Shown: positions 9,875 through 18,621 of the stretch, piece after piece
Layout of the letters: each line of letters begins with the position of its first letter
Numbering within the stretch: the first letter of the stretch is position 1
NCBI GenBank assembly: GCA_963741525.1
Contig: CAVUIW010000020.1
Location: 124,001-188,000, forward strand
Length of the DNA: 64,000 bases
Direction of reading: 5' to 3'
Source: JANNSX01 sp963741525
GTDB taxonomy: Bacteria; Pseudomonadota; Alphaproteobacteria; Rhizobiales; Hyphomicrobiaceae
Made by a program: the position numbers and the translations under genes
The notes under the pieces: generated by a model
The model's input: the letters and a program-made list of their open reading frames with translations, nothing else
What the model was told of the DNA's origin: nothing
Databases searched by the model: none

Positions 9875-10549
9875 CTACGACGCCGGTCTGGCGGAGGCTC
9901 GGATGGATTTGATATTGGCCGCGTAGGCCGCCTCGCTCCCGCCCTTGAACACGGCCGAGCCAGCGACGAGCACATTGGCGCCGGCAGCGACGCATGCTCC
10001 CGCCGTCTCCGGCGTCACACCACCATCCACCTCGATATCGATAGGCCGGCTTCCCACCATCGCCTTGACGCGCCGGATTTTTTCGACGACCGCCGGAATG
10101 AATGCCTGGCCGCCAAAGCCCGGATTGACGGTCATCAGCAGGATGAGGTCAGTCCGGTCGAGAACATGCTCGAGAACGGCCTCGGGCGTTGCTGGGTTGA
10201 GCGCAACCCCGGCCTTCTTGCCGAGCGCCCGGATCGCCTGCAGCGAGCGGTCGAGATGAGGACCGGCCTCGGCATGAACCGTGATGACATCGGCCCCGGC
10301 CTCGGCGAAGGCCGCCAGATAATGGTCGGCCGGCGTGATCATCAGATGGACGTCGAAGGGTTTTTTCGATGCCCCGCGGATCGCCTTGATGATGGGCGGG
10401 CCGAAGGTGATGTTGGGGACGAAATGCCCGTCCATGACATCGAGATGGATCCAGTCGGCGCCGGCCCGGTCGACCGCCCGCACCTCATCTCCGAGCTTGG
10501 CGAAATCCGCCGACAGGATCGAAGACGCAATGGTGATGGGCTTCGTCAT
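9875..10549 (-). CDS. rpe: Ribulose-phosphate 3-epimerase
   Basis: A 224-residue TIM-barrel enzyme interconverting ribulose 5-phosphate and xylulose 5-phosphate in the pentose phosphate and Calvin cycles. Diagnostic segments are SSILSADFAKLG, HLDVMDGHFVPNITFG (metal-binding His/Asp), VHLMI, MTVNPGFGGQAFI and IEVDGGV. Length and spacing are normal. The ATG at 10549 has AGGA upstream. It lies downstream of the composite palindromic repeat at 10568-10775 and upstream of the sulfur cassette, with a 115-base gap, so it is probably its own unit. Confidence 0.95.
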   Translation of the reverse strand: MTKPITIASSILSADFAKLGDEVRAVDRAGADWIHLDVMDGHFVPNITFGPPIIKAIRGASKKPFDVHLMITPADHYLAAFAEAGADVITVHAEAGPHLDRSLQAIRALGKKAGVALNPATPEAVLEHVLDRTDLILLMTVNPGFGGQAFIPAVVEKIRRVKAMVGSRPIDIEVDGGVTPETAGACVAAGANVLVAGSAVFKGGSEAAYAANIKSIRASARPAS

Positions 10550-10567
10550 CGGCGGCGTCCTGAGGCT

Positions 10568-10775
10568 CGTGTGGCGGTTCAGAAGTTCGCCCCATCATGT
10601 CGGCAACCACCGGAGGCGAACTTCTGAACATGACGCCACACGACGCTATTGGCTCGTCGAGTATCCTTGTCGAACCCGAAGTTCGTACTGCTTCCGCAGC
10701 TTGATCTGGCGAACTTCGGGTTCGGGACACTCGACCCGGATCGGCCACTCCCTTGGGCCCATCGCCGATCCGGGT
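10568..10775. repeat. Composite palindromic repeat (three hairpins)
   Basis: Three consecutive inverted repeats fill this intergenic stretch. The first has outer arms CGTGTGGCG (10568) and CGCCACACG (10634), and inner perfect 15-base arms GTTCAGAAGTTCGCC (10577) and GGCGAACTTCTGAAC (10615). The second has perfect 15-base arms CGAACCCGAAGTTCG (10671) and CGAACTTCGGGTTCG (10710). The third pairs ACCCGGATCGG (10734) with CCGATCCGGGT (10765). The first hairpin recurs at 40011-40085 with the same arms but a different loop, so it is a dispersed element. Confidence 0.85.
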
Positions 10776-10804
10776 CAAGCTGCCGCGCCGTCGCGGCTCC
10801 CCCC

Positions 10805-12433
10805 TCAGCTCGATATGCGGAGCGAGTTCAAGTCGAGACCGATCGCCTCGAAGGCTCTGATGAGTTCGGATTCAGAGCCTGCTTCGTATGCCTTCTGCGG
10901 ATGGCTGGCGCACCGTTTCAAGAGCGCGCGCGTGCTTGGATGCCCATCAAGATTGTAGGCAACGCTGTAGATCGTCACGCCGTCCTTGCCGGCATTCTGA
11001 CAAGCGTGGTTCGTTTTCTCGTCGATCGAGTTCGAAAGCGACTGAGTTGTCTGTGAGTTTGGATTGAGACGCTTCGTCGAGCCGAACCCCCAAGGCGAAA
11101 AGTAAGAGTTGTTGTGATTGTCGAGGCCGACGAGTTCATTCTCGCCGCCGGACATGACAACCATGATCTTGCGGACATTCGGCAGGTTCTTGTCCGCTCC
11201 CTCGGTGAACGGAGCCTGGCTTGAAAGCACGCGCCAGCCCCACATCACACCTTCGGCCGTATTGGTGCCACCTTGCGCGATGAGTGCGTCGATGGCGCTG
11301 TCGACAGCCGTCCGGTTGCTGGTCAGCGGCGTAATGGGCGTGCTGTCGCACATATGGTTCGGGCCCGTGAACGACTTTCCAACTGGAGCCGAGGTAACGC
11401 TGACATTGTCATACTTGCAGAGCCGGTTCTGTGCTTCGGAAGGCTCCAGCGTCGCTGTCACATACTGGATGCAGCGCCTGCGATGATCCCTTCGCACGCA
11501 GGTTGGCTCGATCGCCGCGCAAGAGCCACCATCGTCGGGCAGATAGCTGTTGTAGTAATCGTTGTTGTCCGCGTTCACGACGTCGGGCTCGTCGGGCGCG
11601 AAAGACGGTACGAATAGGCTGTCGGGGTCGTCGATCGTGGCTTCTGTATCCTTGATACCATGATCGCCCGGCCGCACCTCGACGCAACCGGCCCAGCTGA
11701 CATTCTGCATCCGGTCCAGAAGATCAAATCGGTTGACCTGCTCGGACATGTTCTCAAAGTGCACGCTCGATCTGCCGTCGGTGTCGATCCAGTCCGTATT
11801 GGAATTGCTGGGACCGACGTTGACCATTGCGGCAAACGGCACGACACCGACCTTGATATTGTTCGATATCGTCTTGTCGCCGAAGAGAGCGGCCACCAGC
11901 GCATGGGCGGCGGTCTTCAGACTTGCAAGATCGGACGTGGTCATGTTCGACGAGCCGTCCAGCACGAGAACGACCTCGAATAAGTCGCTGCTCGTATTCA
12001 CGACTGCCTCGGCATCGATGTCGAGCGTGTTCATGCCGGCGACGCGCAGGAAGCTCGTTTCGAGCGTCGATTGTGCCTGAAGCGTCACCTGCCCGGCATC
12101 GGCATTGACGTCGACGAAAGAGAGTTCAGCCTTGACTCCATCTGGAAGATTGGCGGCGAACACTTCCTTGGCCTTGGTTTCCGCATCCTCTTTCTCTCCG
12201 CCCGTCTCGAGCTCCCGGCCGGCGGCCAGGGCCGCTGAGTCGAGCGCGTCCTGGAGGCCTTCGCGGGCCATGAAGGCCGTGCCGAAGTCGACGGCGGCGC
12301 CGAGGAACAACACCATGACGACGATGGCACCGCCGAACATAATGCCGATCGAGCCGTCCTCGTCGCGGCCGAAGGCCGTCAGGCGATCCAACGTGGTTCT
12401 GAGCTTGGTGGTGAGAAAGGCAAACGGGCTCAT
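10805..12433 (-). CDS. TadG-like pilus assembly protein with von Willebrand A domain
   Basis: A 542-residue protein with an N-terminal TadE/TadG membrane anchor (DEDGSIGIMFGGAIVVMVLF) and the conserved FMAREGLQDALDSAALAAG region. These are followed by a von Willebrand factor A domain beginning VVLVLDGSSNMTTSDLASLK. The MIDAS-type metal motif reads D-G-S-S-N rather than D-x-S-x-S, so metal binding may be altered. The C-terminal third holds several Cys residues that could form disulfides outside the membrane. The ATG at 12433 has AGGA eight bases before. It is the last gene of the leftward CpaC-CpaD-TadD-TadG block. TadG-type proteins sit in the envelope and help assemble Flp pili. Confidence 0.8.
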   Translation of the reverse strand: MSPFAFLTTKLRTTLDRLTAFGRDEDGSIGIMFGGAIVVMVLFLGAAVDFGTAFMAREGLQDALDSAALAAGRELETGGEKEDAETKAKEVFAANLPDGVKAELSFVDVNADAGQVTLQAQSTLETSFLRVAGMNTLDIDAEAVVNTSSDLFEVVLVLDGSSNMTTSDLASLKTAAHALVAALFGDKTISNNIKVGVVPFAAMVNVGPSNSNTDWIDTDGRSSVHFENMSEQVNRFDLLDRMQNVSWAGCVEVRPGDHGIKDTEATIDDPDSLFVPSFAPDEPDVVNADNNDYYNSYLPDDGGSCAAIEPTCVRRDHRRRCIQYVTATLEPSEAQNRLCKYDNVSVTSAPVGKSFTGPNHMCDSTPITPLTSNRTAVDSAIDALIAQGGTNTAEGVMWGWRVLSSQAPFTEGADKNLPNVRKIMVVMSGGENELVGLDNHNNSYFSPWGFGSTKRLNPNSQTTQSLSNSIDEKTNHACQNAGKDGVTIYSVAYNLDGHPSTRALLKRCASHPQKAYEAGSESELIRAFEAIGLDLNSLRISS

Positions 12434-12797
12434 GAATGATGTCCTGGCGGAGAGTGTTAACGGCCGCACGTCAACTTGCTCGAATTCGCAGCCAATTCGC
12501 TTACTCTTACGCCAGACATGTTTTCTTCACGTAAAGCCGCTCACGGCAATCCGTCGAAAACTTCGCTAAAATTGTAGGAATCCGGATCGGCGGCGCGCCG
12601 GGATCGGCAGGAGCAAAAACCAGTATCGCTTTGCTGCTTTCACTCCGCAATCAAGCGCGTGCGGTGCGGCCGTACGAGCAGCTGCTTCGTCCCACCCTCG
12701 GTAGCCTGGGAAGGTCGGATTGACCGATTCGCCCGGCACAATTCGATCGGCGAGCCCCTCGATGGTCGCAGCGAGCCTGTAGACCTGCCCTCCGGCT
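12434..12797. other. Intergenic gap within the Tad block
   Basis: About 360 bases between tadD and tadG-like genes. I see no supported gene; the open frames here are shadows. It is more AT-rich close to the TadG start, which may mean a separate promoter for that gene. A GC-rich imperfect repeat (ggatcggcggcgcgccgggatcgg, near 12583) could act as a weak terminator. Confidence 0.35.
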
Positions 12798-13535
12798 TCA
12801 GCCGTCGGTCTGGGCGAGCTTCGTGCCGCCCTTCGATTGGGCAAGGCTCTTGAGGTAAGCGACGTTGGCGTTGGCCACCTCCGAAGTGGTCTCGGCGGCC
12901 GCAATGGTCTTGCTTTCCTCGTACTTGCCCTGGAGGCCGAGCACCAAGGCCAGGTTCTGGCGGGTGCGGGGCCTGGCGCCCGGCACATTGCTCGCCCGGC
13001 GGAGGAGGTCCTCGGCCATCTTGGGCTCGCCTTCCAGCGCATACACGAAGGCCAGGTTGTTCAGGAGGGCCGGCTGCTCGGGAGCAAGCTCGAGCCCTTG
13101 ATTGAGGGCCGCCTTCGCTCCCTTGAGATCGCCCTGCTCGGCAAGGATCGCGCCCTTTGCCGAAAGAATGCGCCAGTCCTTAAGTCCTCCGGCCTCGGCG
13201 GCATCGATGGCCTTGCGCGCTTCGCCCGTTTGCCCGTTGGCGAGGGCCAAGCGGCTATAGGCCACCACGATGTCCGGATTGCCAGGCTCCACCGCATAGG
13301 CGAGCGAGACCGCGGCCAACGCTTTCTGCCGGTCGCCCGCCTGCTCGAGCGCCAAGGCCTCGCCGAGGCTCTGCGCAGGGGTTGCCGGAGGTAGCGAAGC
13401 AGTCTCGCCCGCCGGGGGCGCAAGGGCGCTGTCGCTCAGGAACCCGTTGGATCCTGTGTCGGCGCAGCCTGCGAGCAGCGCAACGAGCAAGACGGCGCCA
13501 TAGCGAGAGCCATGGATGTACGGGAATGTCGACAT
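12798..13535 (-). CDS. TadD-like tetratricopeptide lipoprotein
   Basis: A 245-residue protein with a lipoprotein signal (hydrophobic stretch ending LLAGCA, Cys as lipidation site) followed by tetratricopeptide repeats such as ALALEQAGDRQKALAAVSLA and ALLNNLAFVYALEGEPKMAEDL. This fits TadD, the outer-membrane pilotin-like component that helps the Tad secretin assemble. It sits between CpaD and the TadG-like gene on the same strand. The start at 13535 gives a normal signal peptide. Ordinary TPR lipoproteins look similar, so the assignment rests partly on context. Confidence 0.8.
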   Translation of the reverse strand: MSTFPYIHGSRYGAVLLVALLAGCADTGSNGFLSDSALAPPAGETASLPPATPAQSLGEALALEQAGDRQKALAAVSLAYAVEPGNPDIVVAYSRLALANGQTGEARKAIDAAEAGGLKDWRILSAKGAILAEQGDLKGAKAALNQGLELAPEQPALLNNLAFVYALEGEPKMAEDLLRRASNVPGARPRTRQNLALVLGLQGKYEESKTIAAAETTSEVANANVAYLKSLAQSKGGTKLAQTDG

Positions 13536-13623
13536 GAGTCGTGACCTCGAGAGCCGCGGAACCGCCCGGAACCGCCGGGCACCGACACCTGGAACTCAAC
13601 GAAACGACACACGCGAGAAATGC

Positions 13624-14340
13624 CTACTGATTGGACGAGACGTCCGCCTTCTGCTCGATCTCGGCGGTGGAGGAATCCGTCGTCTCGCCGCCGATATACT
13701 TCTTCCAAACGACGTCGCGCCGGTCGCTCGGCCGTGGCGTGCTGCGGCGCGGCCCGATGAGGTCATTCGGGTTCGCAACCATCATCGCGAGGTTGCGGCT
13801 CTGGGCGCAGCCGAAATTCCAGTAAGGCGTGTTGTCCCGGCTCTCCGACAAGTTGTCCGGCCAGTAACCGCACTCGGGTGGATGCGCCACGTGTCCCGTC
13901 TCGAAGGCCATGGCGATTTCACGGCCCGAACCGTAGCTTCCCGCCGGGACGTAGCGGACGGCATGCGGGGGTACCGCCTCGCTGGCGAGGATGGCGTTGA
14001 GTTGCGTGTCGGCGAGGCTGCCACGCGCATGCTCGGGCATCTCGACGGCGAGTGCCGTGGCGCCCTGCAGCCGGTAGCGGCGGAAGAAGCGCCGCGCATC
14101 ATCCGCCTGCTGGCGGCTCAAGCCCTTGTCGCCTTCGGGAAGCTCGAGCGCCAGCTGATAGGGTCTGACACCGACGGCGATCGGATGGTTGACCATCGGA
14201 TCGACGGTCGACCAGCCGGCAACGGGATCATCACCCACGTCGTCGCGGCAGCCGGCCAATGGCGCCGATGCTGTCACGACTACGGATAGCGCCACTGCCT
14301 TGAGCACGCTCGTTTCCCCGAACTTTCTCACCCGCGACAT
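13624..14340 (-). CDS. cpaD: CpaD family pilus assembly lipoprotein
   Basis: About 238 residues with a signal ending in a lipobox (SAPLAGCRDD) and the CpaD family features YQLALELPEGDKGLS, a VPAGSYGSG segment and the near-invariant NFGCAQSRNLAMMVANPNDL with RRSTPRPSDRR. CpaD is an outer-membrane lipoprotein of the Tad (Flp pilus) machine. I prefer the ATG at 14340 over one at 14364 because GAGGGG precedes it at proper spacing. It begins 24 bases after the CpaC stop and is surely cotranscribed with it. Confidence 0.92.
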   Translation of the reverse strand: MSRVRKFGETSVLKAVALSVVVTASAPLAGCRDDVGDDPVAGWSTVDPMVNHPIAVGVRPYQLALELPEGDKGLSRQQADDARRFFRRYRLQGATALAVEMPEHARGSLADTQLNAILASEAVPPHAVRYVPAGSYGSGREIAMAFETGHVAHPPECGYWPDNLSESRDNTPYWNFGCAQSRNLAMMVANPNDLIGPRRSTPRPSDRRDVVWKKYIGGETTDSSTAEIEQKADVSSNQ

Positions 14341-14364
14341 GTCACACGCCCCCTCTTGGGTCAC

Positions 14365-15858
14365 TTATTCGATGATGAAGCCGATATCGCCCTGGAAGCG
14401 ACCCGTCGGCGGCTCGGCCGGATTGCCGTAGACGCGATTGAGCCGGCCCATGATGGTCCCCTCGATCTCGCCGTCCGGCATGAAGCCGTCGTCGGGCCGC
14501 GCCAGAGCCGTCCGCGCCGTCGGGCGAACGACATAGGGCGTGACGATGATGACGAGCTCGGTCTCCCGCTTCCGGTAGTCCTTGCTGCGGAAGAGCGCGC
14601 CGAGGATCGGAATGTTTTTGAGGCCTGGTACGCCGTCGATGTTCTGGCTGATGTTGTCGGAGAGGAGGCCCGCCATGACGAGCGAGCCGCCGCTCGGCAT
14701 CTCGACCGTCGTCGCGGCGCGGCGGACGCTGAGGCTCGGGATCGAGAGGGTGTCGAGCGTAATCGCACCCTCGGACGAGATCTCGCTCACCTCGGTGGCG
14801 ATCTTCAAGCTGATGCGGCCGGCGTCGAGCACCATCGGCGTGAAGGAGAGACCGACGCCGAAGGGTTTCCACTGGACGGAAATCGTGTCCTTGTCCTGGG
14901 CGACGGGGATCGGGAACTCGCCACCGGCGAGGAAGCTCGCGGTCTCGCCCGAGATGGCCGTCAGCTTGGGCTCGGCCAGCGTGCGCATCATGCCGCTGCG
15001 CTCGAAGGCCTGAACGGTTTTCGCGAGGCAGTCGACCGAGCTCACCCCGGCGAGGGTCGTCGGCGGCACCATGGCCGAGACCGCGCCCGGGATCACGCAA
15101 CTGCCGATATCGCCGCCGAGGAGACCGAACAGGAATGAGTCGCGGCCGATACCATTCGAGACGGGGAATCCGTTGTTCGTCGCCCCGCCGATCGCCTTTT
15201 CGCCGATGTTGTTGCCGTTCCAGTTGACGCCGAGCCGTTTGACGCTTTCGCGGTGCATCTCGGCGACGGTGACCTGGAGCATCACCTGCTCCTCGGCCTT
15301 CACATCGATCATGTTGATAAGCTTCTTGCCGGTCGGCAGGAAGCTCGTGGCGATCTCGGCCGCGCGCGTCGCATCGATCGGGCGGTTGACGGCACCCGAC
15401 AGGACGAGGTTCTCGTTGGCCGATTCGACGGTGAGGCCGGCGCCCGGATACATGCGCTCGAGCATGGTGCGCAAAGGCTGATAGTCGAACTCGACAACCA
15501 CCTCGAGTGTCATCAGCCGCTGGCCCTGCTCGTCGAACAGCAGCGCGTTGGCCTGACCGACCTTGCGGCCGATCAAAATGACGCGATTGGTCGTCTGCAC
15601 GACGGCGTCGACGATGTCCGGATTGGAGACGACGACATTACCGAGACGCGTCGGCATCTCGATGACCATCGACTTATCCTGACCGAGGCGCGCACTGCGC
15701 GCGACCGGAAACTCGGTTTCAGGCGAGATGATCAGAGTTGATTTGTGAACGATCGTCTCTTGGGCCCAGAGGGAACCCGTGCCGCCGAAGCCAATTGCTA
15801 TCGCCGTCCCCAGCACGGCGAGCGCAACGAGCCACAACCGACTGACTGACCTCAACAT
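14365..15858 (-). CDS. cpaC: CpaC/RcpA type II/IV secretin
   Basis: A 497-residue outer-membrane secretin forming the channel for Flp pili. A signal peptide ends at SLWAQ. The N-terminal region has the BON-like and pilus-specific domain (VVVSNPDIVDAVV, RVILIGRKVGQAN), then the secretin core with MLQVTVAEMHRESVKRLGV, LAEPKLTAISGETASFLAGG, and the terminal VPGLKNIPILGALFRSKDY and TELVIIVTPYVV. The ATG at 15858 is preceded by a G-rich ribosome site; the open frame continues to 16044 without coding character. It is the first gene of the block. CpaB, prepilin, ATPase and TadB/C genes that normally accompany it are not in the window. Confidence 0.93.
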   Translation of the reverse strand: MLRSVSRLWLVALAVLGTAIAIGFGGTGSLWAQETIVHKSTLIISPETEFPVARSARLGQDKSMVIEMPTRLGNVVVSNPDIVDAVVQTTNRVILIGRKVGQANALLFDEQGQRLMTLEVVVEFDYQPLRTMLERMYPGAGLTVESANENLVLSGAVNRPIDATRAAEIATSFLPTGKKLINMIDVKAEEQVMLQVTVAEMHRESVKRLGVNWNGNNIGEKAIGGATNNGFPVSNGIGRDSFLFGLLGGDIGSCVIPGAVSAMVPPTTLAGVSSVDCLAKTVQAFERSGMMRTLAEPKLTAISGETASFLAGGEFPIPVAQDKDTISVQWKPFGVGLSFTPMVLDAGRISLKIATEVSEISSEGAITLDTLSIPSLSVRRAATTVEMPSGGSLVMAGLLSDNISQNIDGVPGLKNIPILGALFRSKDYRKRETELVIIVTPYVVRPTARTALARPDDGFMPDGEIEGTIMGRLNRVYGNPAEPPTGRFQGDIGFIIE

Positions 15859-16541
15859 GCGCAACCCCACCCCGCAACGCTCTACGCACGAGCGTACGAC
15901 CACCTGAACATCAAGCGACCGAAGAAGACGGTGCGGCCCAACCGGGGCGGACGCAGCAAGTCCGACTAACACTCTCGTCACCGTGGCCCAAACGTTAGAC
16001 CGATTCAGGCGCCGGCAAGGTCTCTGCCGGAAAACTATCCCCAATTCTGCGCAACCAGTGGATAAACGGGTACGTCAAGGCCGTCTCGAGCGCGCGGGAC
16101 GACACGCCAACTCTCAGAAACACAAAACAGATTCTCAACGCGCGGAGCCCACGTGGCGATCTCTGGGGACGTTGGCTCATCCGAGGTCTTGGCCGATTGA
16201 CGCGCCGTGATGTTGTCATCGAGCACTATCATTCGCGTGCGGATCCGGAGGCCGGCTCCGCACCCAACGGGCCCGCCACGGCCGCCGATTCGCAACCAGA
16301 TTGCCGCAACTCTCTCCGCGGGACATCGGAGAGAGCGGACATTAACGAAGCCGGCGCCAGTCTCCCGCTTCTGGCCGCAAGCACCGCAACCCGCATGCAA
16401 GTGGCACGGCTCATTGCACTCGCTGCTGGATACAAACTGCCAGCTCTTCTGCAATGCCGTCATGTGGGTCGAGGCTGGTCTGGCCGTAGCTCCTTGTTTA
16501 GCATGAGCATTCGAGTTCGGCACAGCCTCGGAGACTCTCCC
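15859..16541. other. Intergenic region, no gene seen
   Basis: About 680 bases separating the leftward cpaC from the rightward M24 gene. Open frames on both strands lack start signals and protein-like composition. A short hairpin CTCTCTCCGcgggacatCGGAGAGAG lies near 16312-16336. It should contain both divergent promoters. Confidence 0.4.
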
Positions 16542-17747
16542 ATGCTCGGTAGTGGCACGCTTGGCACGTTCTTTCCTAGGCAAGAATACGAGGCACGCTG
16601 GAAGACCGTCCACGCCGAGATGAAGCGGCGGGGCTACGAGACGGCCGTGGTATTCGGGCGCTCGGGCGGCACGAATGATCGCTGCGGCGACGTGCTCTAT
16701 CTCACGAACTTCTTTTCCACCGCCTCGGGCCAGGGCTACAACTCGGCACTCTTCGAGGGCCGTTCCTTCAACTCGGTGCTGCTGCGCCAGGGCGAGACGC
16801 CGGAGCTGCATGCCGATGAGCCGGGGCTCAGGACCGAGATCATCGCCACTGATCGCATCGTCTCCTCCAACCGGCCCTTCATCGACATCGCCCAGACCCT
16901 CAAGGACCGGAAGATCACGGGCAAGGTCGCGCTCGTGGGCTCCGACGTCGTGCCGCTGAAGTACTGGCGGCAGATGCTAGAGGTTGCCCCAGACATCGAC
17001 TGGCAGGTCGCGGACGATCTTGTGCTCTCCTGCCGCCTCATCAAGAGCCCCCGCGAGCAGGACGCGCTGCGCATCGGCGGCGAGACGGCGGCGCGCGCGC
17101 TCGTGCGCATGATGGAGGCGCTCATCATGGGCCGCAGCGAGACGGAGGCGGCCGCCATGGCGGCACATGAGGTGGTGCGCTCCGGCGGCACCATTCACAT
17201 GCTGCCGACCTGCTTCGGCGAGCACATCGGCAAATTCGTGCGCAATCCGATCGCCGGCTACACGCACGACGCGCCCAAGACCGGCGATCTCGTGCGTGGC
17301 TGGATCTACGGCCCCATGTTCGAGGGCTACTATCTCGATCCCGGCCGCACCGCCGTGTGCGGCGGCAAGCCGACGCCGGCGCAGAAAGAGTTGGTTGAGA
17401 CCGGCGCGCGGATCGTCGAAGCCATCATCGAGCAGATCAAGCCCGGCGCGAAAGTGAAGGACGTCGCGATGCACGGCCGCCGCCTCTGCGCGCAGTATGG
17501 CGCCACCTCCAACCAGATGAGCGAGAAGTGGCCGCATTTCGGGCACGGCGTCGGGCTGTTCTTCGAGAAGCCCTATATCGGCCCCGACATGTGCACCGAC
17601 GACGACGTGTTCCGCGAGGGCATGGCCTTGGGCGTCGAAGCCTTCTACGGCCTCGACGATGTGGGCGCCGCCGGTTTCGAGCAGAACGTGCTGGTGACGA
17701 AGACCGGTACCGAGGTGATTACGAAGGCGCCGATGCTGTGGTGGTAG
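16542..17747 (+). CDS. M24 (Xaa-Pro peptidase / creatinase) family protein
   Basis: A protein of about 401 residues with the creatinase N-terminal domain followed by the pita-bread M24 catalytic domain. Catalytic-domain landmarks are YLDPGRTA, GHGVGLFFEKPYIGP, the GVEAF Glu and the FEQNVLVT Glu. The first of the usual five metal ligands, the Asp of a D-x-G motif, is replaced: the place reads WIYGPMFEGYYLD, with Ile where Asp is expected. It may therefore be a metal-poor or metal-free hydrolase, as creatinase itself is. The ATG at 16542 has GGAGA seven bases before. It stands alone between the Tad block and a GNAT gene. The substrate (a dipeptide, creatine-like or other amidine) cannot be told. 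Confidence 0.78.
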   Translation: MLGSGTLGTFFPRQEYEARWKTVHAEMKRRGYETAVVFGRSGGTNDRCGDVLYLTNFFSTASGQGYNSALFEGRSFNSVLLRQGETPELHADEPGLRTEIIATDRIVSSNRPFIDIAQTLKDRKITGKVALVGSDVVPLKYWRQMLEVAPDIDWQVADDLVLSCRLIKSPREQDALRIGGETAARALVRMMEALIMGRSETEAAAMAAHEVVRSGGTIHMLPTCFGEHIGKFVRNPIAGYTHDAPKTGDLVRGWIYGPMFEGYYLDPGRTAVCGGKPTPAQKELVETGARIVEAIIEQIKPGAKVKDVAMHGRRLCAQYGATSNQMSEKWPHFGHGVGLFFEKPYIGPDMCTDDDVFREGMALGVEAFYGLDDVGAAGFEQNVLVTKTGTEVITKAPMLWW

Positions 17748-17901
17748 GAGCCAATCAGCGCCGCCCAGAACCCGGCTTCCGACAGGTGACTCCCGGTAGC
17801 CAAAGATCGACGCCAGATACACAATCCGCGATACCCTGCAGGCTCTTGCTGCCTCTGCTACAGAAGCCTAACGACGCAGCAAGAAGAACAGCGAGGCTCG
17901 T

Positions 17902-18621
17902 ATGACCGAGTTTGTGAACGCCTTAGGCCAGCCTATTGGCCCTTCCGTCGCCGGCTGGACGGAGCGACCGCGCCCGCCCCGGACGCTGATAGAGGGCCGC
18001 TATGCCCGTATCGAGCCGCTCTCGCTGGATCATGCCGCCGAGCTGCACGCGGCAAACGCGGCCGACACGACCGGGGGCATGTGGACCTATATGGGCTACG
18101 GCCCCTTCGCCTCGCTCGACGACTACCGGCAGTGGGTGACGACGATCGGCTCGGGCGATGATCCGCTGTTCCATACCATCTTCGACAAGGCGACGGGCAA
18201 GGCTTCGGGCGTTGCGAGCCTCATGCGCATAGACACCAAGAACGGCGTCGTCGAGACCGGGCACATTGCTTACGCACCGGCGCTGCAGAAAACCCGCGCG
18301 GCGACGGAATTTGTCTATCTGCTCATGCGCCGCGTCTTCGACGAGCTCGGCTATCGCCGCTACGAATGGAAATGCGATGCCGCGAACGCGCCCTCGCGCC
18401 GGGCGGCTGAACGGCTGGGTTTCACCTTCGAGGGCGTCTTCCGGCAAGCGATGATCTACAAAGGCCGCAATCGCGACACGGCCTGGTTCTCGATCATCGA
18501 CAAGGAGTGGCCCAAGCTGAAAACCGCTTACGAGGCCTGGCTCGATCCGGCGAATTTCGATGCGGAAGGAAGGCAGCGGCAAGCGCTCGGAGGCCTTACC
18601 GCGCAAGCACTGGGGCGGTAA
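17902..18621 (+). CDS. GNAT acetyltransferase (RimJ/RimL type)
   Basis: A 239-residue acetyl-CoA-dependent N-acetyltransferase of the RimJ/RimL-like group. It contains TLIEGRYARIEPLSLDHAAE, the strand HIAYAPALQKTRAATEFVYL, and the C-terminal RRYEWKCDAANAPSRRAAER-LGF pattern typical of ribosomal-protein-type or small-molecule GNATs. The ATG at 17902 follows GAGG. Its 3' end overlaps the convergent DUF2306 gene by 26 bases. The acetyl acceptor is unknown. Confidence 0.85.
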   Translation: MTEFVNALGQPIGPSVAGWTERPRPPRTLIEGRYARIEPLSLDHAAELHAANAADTTGGMWTYMGYGPFASLDDYRQWVTTIGSGDDPLFHTIFDKATGKASGVASLMRIDTKNGVVETGHIAYAPALQKTRAATEFVYLLMRRVFDELGYRRYEWKCDAANAPSRRAAERLGFTFEGVFRQAMIYKGRNRDTAWFSIIDKEWPKLKTAYEAWLDPANFDAEGRQRQALGGLTAQALGR

